Below, in pieces: positions 1-9,124 of a DNA stretch of 64,000 nt; position 1 is the first letter of the stretch; each line of letters starts with the position of its first letter. A model generated the notes under the pieces. It was not told the DNA's origin and did no database searches. It saw nothing but the letters and a program-made list of their open reading frames with translations. The stretch covers positions 1 to 64,000 of the forward strand of contig CBDDAJ010000006.1 of NCBI GenBank assembly GCA_965224845.1, read 5' to 3'. The position numbers and the translations under genes were made by a program. This stretch comes from Wocania_A sp965224845. Its GTDB lineage: Bacteria > Bacteroidota > Bacteroidia > Flavobacteriales > Flavobacteriaceae.

Positions 1-76
1 AGCTTAGTAGTTAATGAAGCTATTGTTTAAATTTTAGAAAAATAAATAGGTCATGTACTATAATATTTAATTTACC

Positions 77-682
77 TTGGACTTTACAAATAACTTCTAT
101 TTAGCAGAGCAAATGAGAATAGGCAACTGCAAAGCCTATGATTTTTTGATGAACTCTTTTTATCAAAAACTATGTGCTTATGCCTATACTTTATCTCATG
201 ATCATGGTATTGCCGAAGATATTGTTCAGAATGTATTTGTAGAAGTTTGGTTGAACAGAAAAAATATTAATCCTGTTTTTGCTATTAAAAACTATTTATA
301 CAAATCTGTTTATAATGAATTTATAAACCAGTACCGAAAAAATAAACCGGTGCATTATTTAGAGAAAAAATATCTAGAAACTGTTGATATAGTCGTTGAG
401 GATACTTACGAAAATTTAGACGAACTCATTGCATTAGTTAATAAAGAAATTAACTTCCTGCCACCTAAATGCAAACAAATTTTTTTACTTAATAAAAAGG
501 AAGGATTAACACATATTGAAATTGCTGAATATCTGGACATCTCCATAAAAACAATTGAAGGGCATATGACCAGAGCTTTTAAAATTTTAAGAGATAGACT
601 AGATGATAAAATGAAACCTGTTTTCTTTGTACTATTTGGATTAAAAAATGATGTAAAAAACATTAATCCTGTTGTTAGATAG
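77..682 (+). CDS. ECF-type RNA polymerase sigma factor
   Basis: This is a sigma-70 family extracytoplasmic-function sigma factor of about 200 residues. Region 2 (about residues 15-90) contains the helix around DHGIAEDIVQNVFVEVW. Region 4 (about residues 125-180) contains LPPKCKQIFLLNK followed by a helix-turn-helix, IEIAEYLDISIKTIEGH. The frame opens with TTG at 77. An in-frame ATG lies at 113, but it would remove the start of the region 2 helix (FYLAEQMRIGN), so TTG is slightly preferred. The FecR and STN-SusC genes downstream indicate the classic trans-envelope relay, in which an outer-membrane transporter signals through an anti-sigma factor to a sigma factor. The likely target is the SusCD operon that follows, which is inference. 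The family is certain and the start is not. Confidence 0.93.
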   Translation: MDFTNNFYLAEQMRIGNCKAYDFLMNSFYQKLCAYAYTLSHDHGIAEDIVQNVFVEVWLNRKNINPVFAIKNYLYKSVYNEFINQYRKNKPVHYLEKKYLETVDIVVEDTYENLDELIALVNKEINFLPPKCKQIFLLNKKEGLTHIEIAEYLDISIKTIEGHMTRAFKILRDRLDDKMKPVFFVLFGLKNDVKNINPVVR

Positions 683-863
683 TACTCTTCTAAACCCATA
701 TATCTATAATAATTTCTTCAGCTTACTTTGTTGCTCATAGTAAGTCAAAATAGTTATGAATATTTTAATAGAGAACAACAAGTAATGTACTTATTAACCT
801 GTTAGACTTTTTGATTTATATGACACAAGGCATGTACGTTCGAGTCATCTTAGTTAGAAAATT

Positions 864-900
864 ATATTGTGAATATTCTAGTTTAAGAATTCAGATTTGA
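864..900 (+). promoter_or_regulatory. possible Bacteroidetes-type promoter before fecR
   Basis: TTG at 867-869 and CAGATTTG at 892-899 are separated by 22 bases. They resemble the Bacteroidetes -33 (TTG) and -7 (TAnnTTTG) elements with one mismatch in the -7 box. The pair sits about 100 bases before the FecR start, within the 315-base gap 683-997. I see no other clear signal in that gap. The match is weak, since AT-rich DNA yields such pairs by chance. Confidence 0.25.
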
Positions 901-997
901 CTCTAAATGTACAAGGCGTATTCTTATTAAGAAAAAATACTCTGATAAAAGTAGAGGGGTATTAAAAAATGATGCGTAATAACTATATAAGCGTATT

Positions 998-2167
998 ATG
1001 AAGAAATCCGAAACACAAAAAATAATTGTCAAGTTTATAAACCAAGAAGCTAGCCATAGTGAATTGGAAGAGCTATACGTTTGGTTGAATAAAGATAAAA
1101 ACAGATCCACTTTTAATGATTTTGTTAGAGTAGAATATTTAACAGTACTTAATATGGGAGACTATAATGTGAGTAAAGCGAAAAAGGCTATAAATGCAAA
1201 GCTAAAAATGAGTAAAAGAAAACAAAGGAGTTCTTTTGCGAAGAAAATTTCAATTGCAGCTTCAGTTATTGCTTTACTAGGTTTTTCTTTTTTTCAATAT
1301 ATCAATTTTAAAAGTATAGATAATGAACAAGAGCACGCACGTATTCAAATTTCTGAAACCATTAATGTAGGATCGAGTAAGGCGATTCTAACTTTGAATA
1401 ATGGTGAGGAAATAAGTTTAGAAAAGAACAAAAATTATAGTTCAGATAAAGTTAAAAGTAATGGAGAAAAGCTTTTATACATTCAAAATAATAAAACAAA
1501 TAATAAACTGTCTTATAATTACCTCACCATACCCAGAGGCGGAGAATTTTTTGTTCAATTAGCAGATGGGACAAAGGTTTGGTTGAACTCAGATTCACGA
1601 TTAAAGTACCCAGACCGATTTAATAGCGGGGAACCAAGAGCGGTAGAATTGGTTTATGGAGAAGCTTATTTTGAAGTGTCGCCAAGTACTAAGCACAATG
1701 GCGATACGTTTAATGTGATTACTAAAAATCAAGAGGTTAATGTATTAGGAACACATTTTAATATTAAGGGGTATAGAGAAGACAATGACATAGCAACAAC
1801 TCTAATTGAAGGTAGCGTAAATGTTAAAAATGGAGAGTTTATAAAACTATTGAAGCCAAACCAACAATCTTTGATAAGTGCTGATTCTAAATCCATTAAA
1901 GTGGTTGAAGTTGATGTAACACAAGAAATAGCTTGGGTAAAAGGCATGTTCTCTTTTAGCGAAGAATCGTTAGAAGAAATGATGAAAGTGCTATCTAGGT
2001 GGTATGATGTTGAAGTTGTTTTTGAATCAAATGAAAGTAAAAATTATTTGTTTACAGGCGTTTTGGAAAGAACAAGTTTAATTCAAGACTTTCTAGAGCT
2101 TATACAAGCAACAAGCGAAGGCGAAGTAAATTTTGAAGTCAATGGTAAAAAAGTAATTATAAAATAA
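998..2167 (+). CDS. FecR family anti-sigma factor
   Basis: This is an inner-membrane anti-sigma factor. The cytoplasmic N-terminus (1-83) would bind the sigma factor and is followed by one membrane segment at about 84-104. The periplasmic part has a FecR domain (about 175-275, with LTIPRGGEFFVQLADGTKVW and GEAYFEVSP) and a C-terminal DUF4974-like domain (about 315-388, FSFSEESLEEMMKVLSRWY). At 389 residues it is of normal length for the family. It lies 315 bases after the ECF sigma gene and 89 bases before the STN-containing SusC, which is the standard order for this signalling module. It would sense the STN domain of the loaded SusC and release the sigma factor. Confidence 0.95.
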   Translation: MKKSETQKIIVKFINQEASHSELEELYVWLNKDKNRSTFNDFVRVEYLTVLNMGDYNVSKAKKAINAKLKMSKRKQRSSFAKKISIAASVIALLGFSFFQYINFKSIDNEQEHARIQISETINVGSSKAILTLNNGEEISLEKNKNYSSDKVKSNGEKLLYIQNNKTNNKLSYNYLTIPRGGEFFVQLADGTKVWLNSDSRLKYPDRFNSGEPRAVELVYGEAYFEVSPSTKHNGDTFNVITKNQEVNVLGTHFNIKGYREDNDIATTLIEGSVNVKNGEFIKLLKPNQQSLISADSKSIKVVEVDVTQEIAWVKGMFSFSEESLEEMMKVLSRWYDVEVVFESNESKNYLFTGVLERTSLIQDFLELIQATSEGEVNFEVNGKKVIIK

Positions 2168-2256
2168 AAAAAGGAAAAGGCCACACCTTGGACAGTAATA
2201 GCCTTTATCCATACAAATTTAATTAAAACAATGTTTAACTAAACCAATGCAAATTT

Positions 2257-5200
2257 ATGAATTTTAGATTTACTAAAAGAAAGAGCCATTATAGTAGTGT
2301 GCTCTTAAAGTTAATTATGAGAACTTTTATATTCTTATGCTGTGCATTAACCTTTGCCTTTAGTACCAATAAAGGGTTTTCTCAAGATGCAGATATTATA
2401 ATTGACAATGACCAAACGATAAGTGTAAAAAAAATATTTAAGCTTATCAATAAACAAGCAGATTATAAGTTTGTTTACAGACATGATTTAATGAAAAATG
2501 CACCAAAATTATTCTTAAAAAAAGGTGTTATTAAAGCAAGTGTTTTACTTGAAAAATGCTTATCTCCAAATAATTTTATTTATGAGTTTACTAACAATAA
2601 TACCATTGTTGTTAAAAAAAAGGTATTACCTGTCAATGATAAGTTGGAGAAAAAAGTACAGTTTCAAGTAAAAGGAATCGTAACTGATGATAAAGGAGTG
2701 CCACTTCCTGGAGCCAGTATTATTGAAAAAGGAACCACTAATGGAACAAGTACAGACTTTGATGGGGCATATACCTTAAATGTTTTAGATGAAAATGCAT
2801 CCCTTGTGATCTCTTATATTGGTTATATTACAAAAGAAATCCCTGTTCAGGGTAACACCGAATTAAACATCCAATTGGAAGAAGACGCTGCCCAACTAAA
2901 TGAAGTAGTAGTAATAGGATATGGTACTCAAAGAAAAATAGATGTAACGGGTTCTGTTTCTGCAATTTCTACAGAAGACCTTAATAGGGCACCCGCAGCG
3001 AATTTATCAAATTCACTATCTGGTAGACTTACTGGTGTAATATCTACTCAACTATCTGGTCAACCGGGTTTTGATAATCCTATATTTTCAATACGAGGAG
3101 AAAGTACTTTCGGGAACAATCAGCCTTTAATATTAGTTGATGGTATTGTTAGATCCTTTTCAAGAGTCAATCCGAATGAAATTGAAAGTGTTACAGTGTT
3201 AAAAGATGCGGCTTCAACAGCTGTATATGGAGCTAGAGCAGCGAATGGTGTAATATTAATAACGACTAAACGGGGGGCAGACTCTGGTGTAAGTTTTGAT
3301 TATTCTTCGAGTGTAAGTTTTGAAACCCCAACGATTCGGCCAGAGTTTATGAATTCTGCTGAATATGCCCAGTATTATAATGAAGGACAAATTAACGGAG
3401 GTGGAACTGCACAATTTACAGATGCTGAAATCGAAGCCTTTAGAAATGGGTCTGCACCAAATACAGATTGGTGGGCAGAAACTGTTAAGAAACAAGCAAT
3501 AACACAAAGGCATGATTTATCTGCGAGTGGAGGAAACGAAAACACTAAATATTTCTTGTCTTTTGGATATCTAGATCAGGGTGGTTTACTGGAATCTTCA
3601 AGTTTTAATTCTTATAATATTAGATCTAATATTGATACAAAGTTGACAGATAACTTATCGCTTTCAATCGATTTGGCTGCTAGAAAAGAGATTATAAGAC
3701 AGACAGCACGTGCAGGAGGTGCCCAGGCTGCCTTTGTGAGTATAGATCAATCTGCACCAACTTTTGCTCCTTATTACATTCTTGAAAATGGAACAAGAGT
3801 ACTAGGTTTTAACGGAGTAAATGGATCACCAATAGGTAGAGCAAATTTTTCAGGTACTGATAAAAGAACTAATAATATTTTTCAAAGCAGTTTTGATTTG
3901 ACTTATAAATTTAGCAAAATAGAAGGCTTATCAGCATCTGCAAGGTATGCTTATGATTATACTGCTGGAGCTAGAAAAAATTTCCAATTACCACATGACT
4001 ATTATTTAAGTGCTACAACCCCTCCAGAGTCTAGTCTAGGAAACATAATACTAGACGAGTTTAGAACAAATTATAACCAAGAAACTAAACAGTTTAGATT
4101 AAATTATATTAATGCCTGGGGAGATCATAATATTTCAGCTTTGGCACTTGTTGAAGAAATAGAAGTTAACAGAGATAATATCAGAGCTTCAAGAGATGGA
4201 TTTATTTCATCATCCATAGATCAGTTATTTGCCGGGAGTACTTCAAACATTAATAATAATGGATCTGCATCAGTAACATCCAGAAGAGGTTACGTAGGAA
4301 GGGTTAATTATAATTTTGCAGATAAATATTTATTTCAGGTTAACGCGCGCTATGATGGGTCTTTTAACTTTCCAAGTAATAAACGATGGGGGTTCTTTCC
4401 AGCATTTTCTGCCGGATGGGTCATTTCCAATGAACGTTTTATGGAAAGTTTGAGTTTTATAGATAATTTGAAACTAAGAGGGTCCTGGGGGCAAGTAGGT
4501 AATGATAGAGTGGCTCAATATCAATTCTTGTCTGCATTTGAATTTAATGGAGGATATGTTGTAGGAGGAAGTTTTCAATCAGGAATTAATGATTCTAGTC
4601 CGGCAAATCCAAATATTACATGGGAAACCGCTACGACAACCAACTTAGGATTCGAATTCAGATTGGCTAAAGGAAAGTTCTTTGGGGAATTTGATTATTT
4701 TATGAAGACAACAGAAGATATATTATTACCAAATGAAGCTGCTACACCCGATACTTTTGGTTCTACTTTACCTGATGAAAATTTTGGTATAGTAGATAAT
4801 AAAGGTTTTGAATTTTTAATTGGACATAAAAATAATATAGGTGATGATTTTAGCTATAGTCTAAGTTTTAATGGAACATATTCCAAAAGTAAAGTTATAG
4901 AAATTAGAGAGCCTGCAGGTGTTAATGATGAAATTAAGAGAACAGGTAAGCCACTTTATCAGGTGTTCGGATATGTTGCCGAAGGTTTATTTCAAACGCA
5001 ATCAGAAGTTGATGCTTGGGCAGATCAAGATGGAAATTCAAACGCGTCGTTACAACCGGGAGATATAAAATATAGAGATTTAAATGATGATGGGGTTATA
5101 AACGGAGACGATAGAACTCATATAGGAAAAAGTGTTATTCCAGAATTTGTATACGGGTTCAATTTTGGAGCAAGTTATAAAGGTTTTGATTTAAATGTAT

Positions 5201-5649
5201 TCTTCCAGGGGGCCTCAGGTTTTCAAAGAAAAATTTCACCTATACCTTTTGAATTAGATTCAAATTCAGAACGTGTTTTAGTCGATTCATGGTCGCCAAC
5301 AAATACAGGAGCTGCCTACCCAAGGTTGTCTATTGGAGCTAATAGTAATAATCATAACCCGGAATCATCATTTTGGTTGAAAGATGCATCGTATTTAAGA
5401 TTAAAAAATGTTGAACTGGCATACTCTTTATCTCAAGATGTAATTAACAAGTTAGGAGTAGGCATTACAGGTTTAAGAATTTATGCTTCAGGTTCAAATT
5501 TGCTAACTTTTAGTAAAATTGATGGTAGAGACCCGGAAGGAGCAGCAAGTAGAACCAGAACAGGTAATGGAACATTAGCAGAAGGGAATAGAGCTTCTTT
5601 CTATCCACAAACCAAAAGCATTCTGTTTGGTATAAATGTTAAATTTTAA
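2257..5649 (+). CDS. SusC/RagA TonB-dependent outer-membrane transporter with STN domain
   Basis: This 1130-residue outer-membrane protein imports oligosaccharides through a TonB-gated barrel. In order it has a signal segment (about 20-43), an STN (secretin/TonB N-terminal) domain (about 44-120), a carboxypeptidase-regulatory-like domain (about 136-212, GVPLPGASIIEKGTTNG), the SusC signature LNEVVVIGYGTQRK at about 215, a plug domain (QPLILVDGIV, VLKDAASTAVYGARAANGVI) and a long beta-barrel ending in aromatic-rich strands. The STN domain marks it as a signal-transducing SusC that talks to the FecR protein upstream. The SusD start codon lies 13 bases after its stop, so the two are co-transcribed. 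The substrate is probably the polymer cut by the downstream PL8-like lyase. Confidence 0.97.
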   Translation: MNFRFTKRKSHYSSVLLKLIMRTFIFLCCALTFAFSTNKGFSQDADIIIDNDQTISVKKIFKLINKQADYKFVYRHDLMKNAPKLFLKKGVIKASVLLEKCLSPNNFIYEFTNNNTIVVKKKVLPVNDKLEKKVQFQVKGIVTDDKGVPLPGASIIEKGTTNGTSTDFDGAYTLNVLDENASLVISYIGYITKEIPVQGNTELNIQLEEDAAQLNEVVVIGYGTQRKIDVTGSVSAISTEDLNRAPAANLSNSLSGRLTGVISTQLSGQPGFDNPIFSIRGESTFGNNQPLILVDGIVRSFSRVNPNEIESVTVLKDAASTAVYGARAANGVILITTKRGADSGVSFDYSSSVSFETPTIRPEFMNSAEYAQYYNEGQINGGGTAQFTDAEIEAFRNGSAPNTDWWAETVKKQAITQRHDLSASGGNENTKYFLSFGYLDQGGLLESSSFNSYNIRSNIDTKLTDNLSLSIDLAARKEIIRQTARAGGAQAAFVSIDQSAPTFAPYYILENGTRVLGFNGVNGSPIGRANFSGTDKRTNNIFQSSFDLTYKFSKIEGLSASARYAYDYTAGARKNFQLPHDYYLSATTPPESSLGNIILDEFRTNYNQETKQFRLNYINAWGDHNISALALVEEIEVNRDNIRASRDGFISSSIDQLFAGSTSNINNNGSASVTSRRGYVGRVNYNFADKYLFQVNARYDGSFNFPSNKRWGFFPAFSAGWVISNERFMESLSFIDNLKLRGSWGQVGNDRVAQYQFLSAFEFNGGYVVGGSFQSGINDSSPANPNITWETATTTNLGFEFRLAKGKFFGEFDYFMKTTEDILLPNEAATPDTFGSTLPDENFGIVDNKGFEFLIGHKNNIGDDFSYSLSFNGTYSKSKVIEIREPAGVNDEIKRTGKPLYQVFGYVAEGLFQTQSEVDAWADQDGNSNASLQPGDIKYRDLNDDGVINGDDRTHIGKSVIPEFVYGFNFGASYKGFDLNVFFQGASGFQRKISPIPFELDSNSERVLVDSWSPTNTGAAYPRLSIGANSNNHNPESSFWLKDASYLRLKNVELAYSLSQDVINKLGVGITGLRIYASGSNLLTFSKIDGRDPEGAASRTRTGNGTLAEGNRASFYPQTKSILFGINVKF

Positions 5650-5662
5650 AAAAGAAAAAATT

Positions 5663-7288
5663 ATGAAAAAATATTTAATTTTATTAATAATAATTAGTAC
5701 GACATTGAGTTGCGATAAAGAGTTTCTTGAAAAAGAACCTCTAGATAAAATAGCTGGGAATGCAGTTTTTGAAGACCAAGCACTTCTTGAAGCCTATTTA
5801 TACAAAACTTACTCTTATTTGCCCCAAGGATTTGGAGATGTTTCTCGAGGTTACGGTTGGCGTTATGTATTAGGTTCAATTACTGATGAATCTAGAGCTA
5901 AGAGTGGATGGATTAGAGCAAATAGAATAATAGCTCCGGGATTGATGAGTCCTACGAATGGTGATGATAATGGGTTAGATAATTGGGCTCATTTATATGA
6001 AGGTATACGCAGAGCAAATAACATTATTGCTTCTTTAGAGCCCTCTTCATTAGATGACGATTATAAAACGCGCATATCTTCAGAGGCTAGATATATTAGA
6101 GCCTGGTTATATTTTGATTTAACTAGACGCTATGGCGATGTACCATTAATAAAAGTGGCTCAAACTCTAGAAGATGATTTGCTAGTTTCTCAAACACCAC
6201 GTGCCGATGTTTATAAGTTTATAGATGAAGAGTTAGATGATATAGCAGCTAACATACCATTAAAACAAGATATGGTTTCCTCGGAAATAGGTAGGATTAA
6301 TAGAGAAACGGTTTGGTCGTTAAGCAGTCGAATGAATTTATTTGCAGAGAATTGGGCTAAAGCCGCAGCTTCTGCCAATAGCGTAATAAATAGCCCAAGT
6401 GGGTTTGTATTAAGTGCAAATCTTGATGAATTGTTTCAGTCAGATGGAGGTGATCCTGAAGTTATTTTTGAGATTTTAAATGTTGTCCCTTTTAAAACTC
6501 ACAACTTTGATGCATTAAATTTACCCTTCAGTTATAGAACGGTTTGGAGCTCTCAAACTGATCCCACTCAAGAACTTGTTGATGCTTTTGAGATGGCTGC
6601 TACCGGATTGCCTATAACAGATCCAGCTTCTGGGTATGATCCTGATAATCCTTATGTTGGTAGAGATAAACGTTTTTATGCAACAGTAATTCACAATGGT
6701 GCTATGTTAAAGGGTAGACCTGTAGATACTTCATTTCCAAACGGAGCAGATCGTACAGCACTAACAGGTTTGCATACTATTACGGGGTATTATATTAAAA
6801 AGTTTATTGATGAGTCTAAACCTAGTGGACCTAATTTAGGGGAAAGCGATACTAGTTGGAAAGAATTTAGATTAGGAGAAATTTTATTAAATTTTGCAGA
6901 AGCTCAAAACGAAGCAGTAGGACCAGATGCCTCTGTTTATGATGCGTTAAATAGAATTAGAACTAGAGCTGGATTACCAGATCTTCCAGCGGGGCTGTCT
7001 AAAGAAGCTATGCGAGAACGTATTATACAGGAAAGAAGAGTGGAATTGACTTTTGAGAACCATAGATGGTTCGACTTGATTAGATGGAAAAAAGCAGAAG
7101 AAGTTTTAAATGATAAAGTTTTCACAGGAGTTAATGTTCATGAAGCTGGAGGCGGAGCATTTACATATGAATACTTCCCCATTACTAATAGACCAAAACA
7201 AGTGTTTTTACCGCATCACTATTTGATGCCTATACCACAGGCTGAAATTGATAAGAATCCAAATTTAATTCAAAACCAAGGATATTAG
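5663..7288 (+). CDS. SusD/RagB family glycan-binding lipoprotein
   Basis: This is the cell-surface glycan-binding partner of SusC. The ATG at 5663 is chosen over the in-frame start at 5636. The earlier start overlaps susC and would put nine extra residues before the lipoprotein signal MKKYLILLIIISTTLSC, whose cysteine is residue 17. The C-terminal half carries the SusD signatures, including NRIRTRAGLPDL and RERIIQERRVELTFENHRWF followed by DLIRW. The length of 541 residues is typical. It closes the fecR-susC-susD unit and is followed by a long gap with a stem-loop. Which glycan it binds cannot be read from the sequence. Confidence 0.96.
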   Translation: MKKYLILLIIISTTLSCDKEFLEKEPLDKIAGNAVFEDQALLEAYLYKTYSYLPQGFGDVSRGYGWRYVLGSITDESRAKSGWIRANRIIAPGLMSPTNGDDNGLDNWAHLYEGIRRANNIIASLEPSSLDDDYKTRISSEARYIRAWLYFDLTRRYGDVPLIKVAQTLEDDLLVSQTPRADVYKFIDEELDDIAANIPLKQDMVSSEIGRINRETVWSLSSRMNLFAENWAKAAASANSVINSPSGFVLSANLDELFQSDGGDPEVIFEILNVVPFKTHNFDALNLPFSYRTVWSSQTDPTQELVDAFEMAATGLPITDPASGYDPDNPYVGRDKRFYATVIHNGAMLKGRPVDTSFPNGADRTALTGLHTITGYYIKKFIDESKPSGPNLGESDTSWKEFRLGEILLNFAEAQNEAVGPDASVYDALNRIRTRAGLPDLPAGLSKEAMRERIIQERRVELTFENHRWFDLIRWKKAEEVLNDKVFTGVNVHEAGGGAFTYEYFPITNRPKQVFLPHHYLMPIPQAEIDKNPNLIQNQGY

Positions 7289-7348
7289 TTAGCCCGTTAC
7301 TATAGTGATACATTATAATAGATCTTTTTGAATTAGTTGTTTTTTTTA

Positions 7349-7385
7349 CCCTAACCCTTCATACTTTTTAGTATGAGGGGTAGGG
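7349..7385 (+). terminator. stem-loop after susD, possible terminator
   Basis: An imperfect inverted repeat of 17 and 16 bases (CCCTAACCCTTCATACT and AGTATGAGGGGTAGGG) flanks a TTTT loop, giving a stable GC-containing hairpin 60 bases after the susD stop. It is not a canonical intrinsic terminator. The T-run lies before the stem (7340-7347) and no T-run follows it on the + strand. It may stop transcription or protect the 3' end of the susCD message. Confidence 0.5.
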
Positions 7386-7462
7386 ATTAATTTAAGTATA
7401 CCATTGTTTGAAACTTTATCGTAAATAAAAACTGGAATAGGTTTTAATAATGAAGGTTTAAT

Positions 7463-7593
7463 AAAGAGGTATTAAAGGTGTTGTTAGCAGTGATTTAGAT
7501 AAGGTAGGAGGGTTTAAATCGGGAATATTTTATCAAGACAGAGACTATGCATTCACTTTTGCACTTTACAAAGTTAAGCGTAACAATTATTAA
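7463..7593 (+). pseudogene. possible C-terminal remnant of a secreted enzyme
   Basis: The 553-base gap 7289-7841 holds no intact gene. One frame from about 7465 to the TAA at 7591-7593 encodes a 42-residue tail that includes KVGGFKSGIFYQDRDYAF and FALYKVKRNNY. It has no start codon and a stop immediately upstream. The pattern of FKxGxxxQ followed by a final beta-strand is reminiscent of the C-terminal end of PL7-type alginate lyases or other jelly-roll enzymes, but it is far too short to assign. It may be a decayed gene or chance. Confidence 0.25.
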
Positions 7594-7767
7594 TCAGAAA
7601 TTAAAACTCCCAAAAGGTATATATGTACAACAGCCATAATAATATAAAAGAGGTTTTCTCAAAAAATAAATAGGCTGTAATAACAATCGGTATTTTTATT
7701 ATAAGCATGGGTGTATCATTAAAATGGTCATTATCTACCCTCTTAACGAACTCTAATACCTCTTAAC

Positions 7768-7792
7768 TTGAGGTGTTAACTCATTATATTTG
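7768..7792 (+). promoter_or_regulatory. candidate -7 element before the GH88 operon
   Basis: TATATTTG at 7785-7792 matches the Bacteroidetes -7 consensus TAnnTTTG exactly and sits about 50 bases before the GH88 start. The nearest TTG (7768-7770) is only 14 bases upstream, shorter than the usual spacing. An imperfect inverted repeat (AATACCTC and GAGGTGTT, about 7755-7778) covers this -33 region and could be an operator. Position and -7 match are suggestive, and the -33 match is poor. Confidence 0.35.
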
Positions 7793-7841
7793 AACATAGA
7801 TATTAAGCTAGTAATCGTAAATTAAAACACAAACAGTCAGA

Positions 7842-9119
7842 ATGAAATTTGTAACCTTAAATTCTTTAAATAAAAACGTCTTTAATCTTAAAAACTTAAT
7901 TTTAGTATGCATTTTATTAAGCATTGTGAGTTGTAAAGAAGATTCTAAGAAATCTGAAATTGCTAAAGTAGAATCTTTAAAAAATGTTCCACAAATTAAT
8001 TTGGATAAACAAATTTCTGATTGCGAAAATCAATTAGAAATAGCAGTACCTAAATTAACCGATCTTACTAAACACCCTCGTTTAATAGATACCGATTCTA
8101 CCGAATGGAAACAAGTGGGCAATCATAAGCTTATATGGACCTCTGGTTTTTACCCAGGTGTTTTATGGTATGCTTATGATGTAACAGGAAACAAAAAATG
8201 GAAAGACGAAGCCGTGAAGCGTACCGAAGTTTTTGAAGCCTTTAAAAATATTACAGAGCATCACGATATTGGTTTTATGATGTTTCCTGCCTATGGGAAT
8301 GGGTATGAAATAGGAGGTAAAAAAGAATATAAGGATATTTTACTTGCGTCTGCTAATTCATTAGCAACACGATTTAACCCCAATGTAGGAACAATAAAAT
8401 CATGGTCTAATAAAATGCATCCACGCTGGAAGCAACACATTACGATTATTGATAATATGTTAAATTTAGAATTACTGTTTTGGGCTGCTAAACACGGTGG
8501 AGATTCTAAGCTTTACAATATAGCAGTTAAGCATGCCGAAACCACAATGAAAAATCATTTTAGAGACGATTATACCTCATGGCATGTTTTAGAATACGAT
8601 TCAATAAGTGGCAAAGTATTACATAAACATACAAAACAAGGTTATGCAGATGATAGTAGATGGTCTCGTGGACAGGCATGGGGGGTTTATGGATACACCA
8701 TGGTATATAAAGAAACAGGCGATAAAAAGTTTTTAGATTTCGCACAAAAGATAACAGATAAATATTTGTCGTTACTACCAGAAGATATGGTGCCTTGTTG
8801 GGATTTTGATGTTCAAAATAATCCAAAAGAAGAAAAAGATGCATCGGCGGCTGCTATAGTAGCGTCAGCATTACTCGATTTAAGTGGTTTAGTTGAAAAG
8901 AAAGAAGATCAAGAGCGTTACTACAATGCGGCTTTAAAGATTTTGAAATCTTTAGGTTCAGAAAATTATTCAGCGGTTGGTAAAGCCGATTCATTTTTAT
9001 TGCATTCAACCGGAGCAAAATCCTTAGGACATGAAATAGATGTGGCTTTAATTTATGCAGATTACTATTATATTGAAGCGTTATCTAGGTTAAAAAAAAT
9101 TCAGGAGAAGTCTAGTTAG
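7842..9119 (+). CDS. GH88 unsaturated glucuronyl hydrolase, lipoprotein
   Basis: This glycoside hydrolase removes the 4,5-unsaturated uronate left at the non-reducing end by polysaccharide lyases, by hydrating the double bond. A lipoprotein signal ends at Cys31 (LLSIVSC). The (alpha/alpha)6-barrel motifs of GH88 are present: HDIGFMMF with Asp142, IDNMLNLELLFWAA with Asp204, and GYADDSRWSRGQAWGVYGYT at about 267-286. The two aspartates match the catalytic pair known in Bacillus unsaturated glucuronyl hydrolase. The length of 425 residues is normal. It is the first gene of the catabolic run and ends 5 bases before a sulfatase. Its presence with the PL8-like lyase argues for a uronate-containing substrate. 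Confidence 0.95.
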   Translation: MKFVTLNSLNKNVFNLKNLILVCILLSIVSCKEDSKKSEIAKVESLKNVPQINLDKQISDCENQLEIAVPKLTDLTKHPRLIDTDSTEWKQVGNHKLIWTSGFYPGVLWYAYDVTGNKKWKDEAVKRTEVFEAFKNITEHHDIGFMMFPAYGNGYEIGGKKEYKDILLASANSLATRFNPNVGTIKSWSNKMHPRWKQHITIIDNMLNLELLFWAAKHGGDSKLYNIAVKHAETTMKNHFRDDYTSWHVLEYDSISGKVLHKHTKQGYADDSRWSRGQAWGVYGYTMVYKETGDKKFLDFAQKITDKYLSLLPEDMVPCWDFDVQNNPKEEKDASAAAIVASALLDLSGLVEKKEDQERYYNAALKILKSLGSENYSAVGKADSFLLHSTGAKSLGHEIDVALIYADYYYIEALSRLKKIQEKSS

Positions 9120-9124
9120 TTTTT

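Noticed and set aside
5636..5662. Upstream start for the first SusD gene overlapping susC
   Set aside because: The ATG at 5663 gives a standard lipoprotein signal, whereas the earlier start adds nine charged residues before it.
7349..7385. Calling the stem-loop after susD a certain intrinsic terminator
   Set aside because: The T-run lies before the stem and none follows on the + strand, so it was kept only as a possible terminator.
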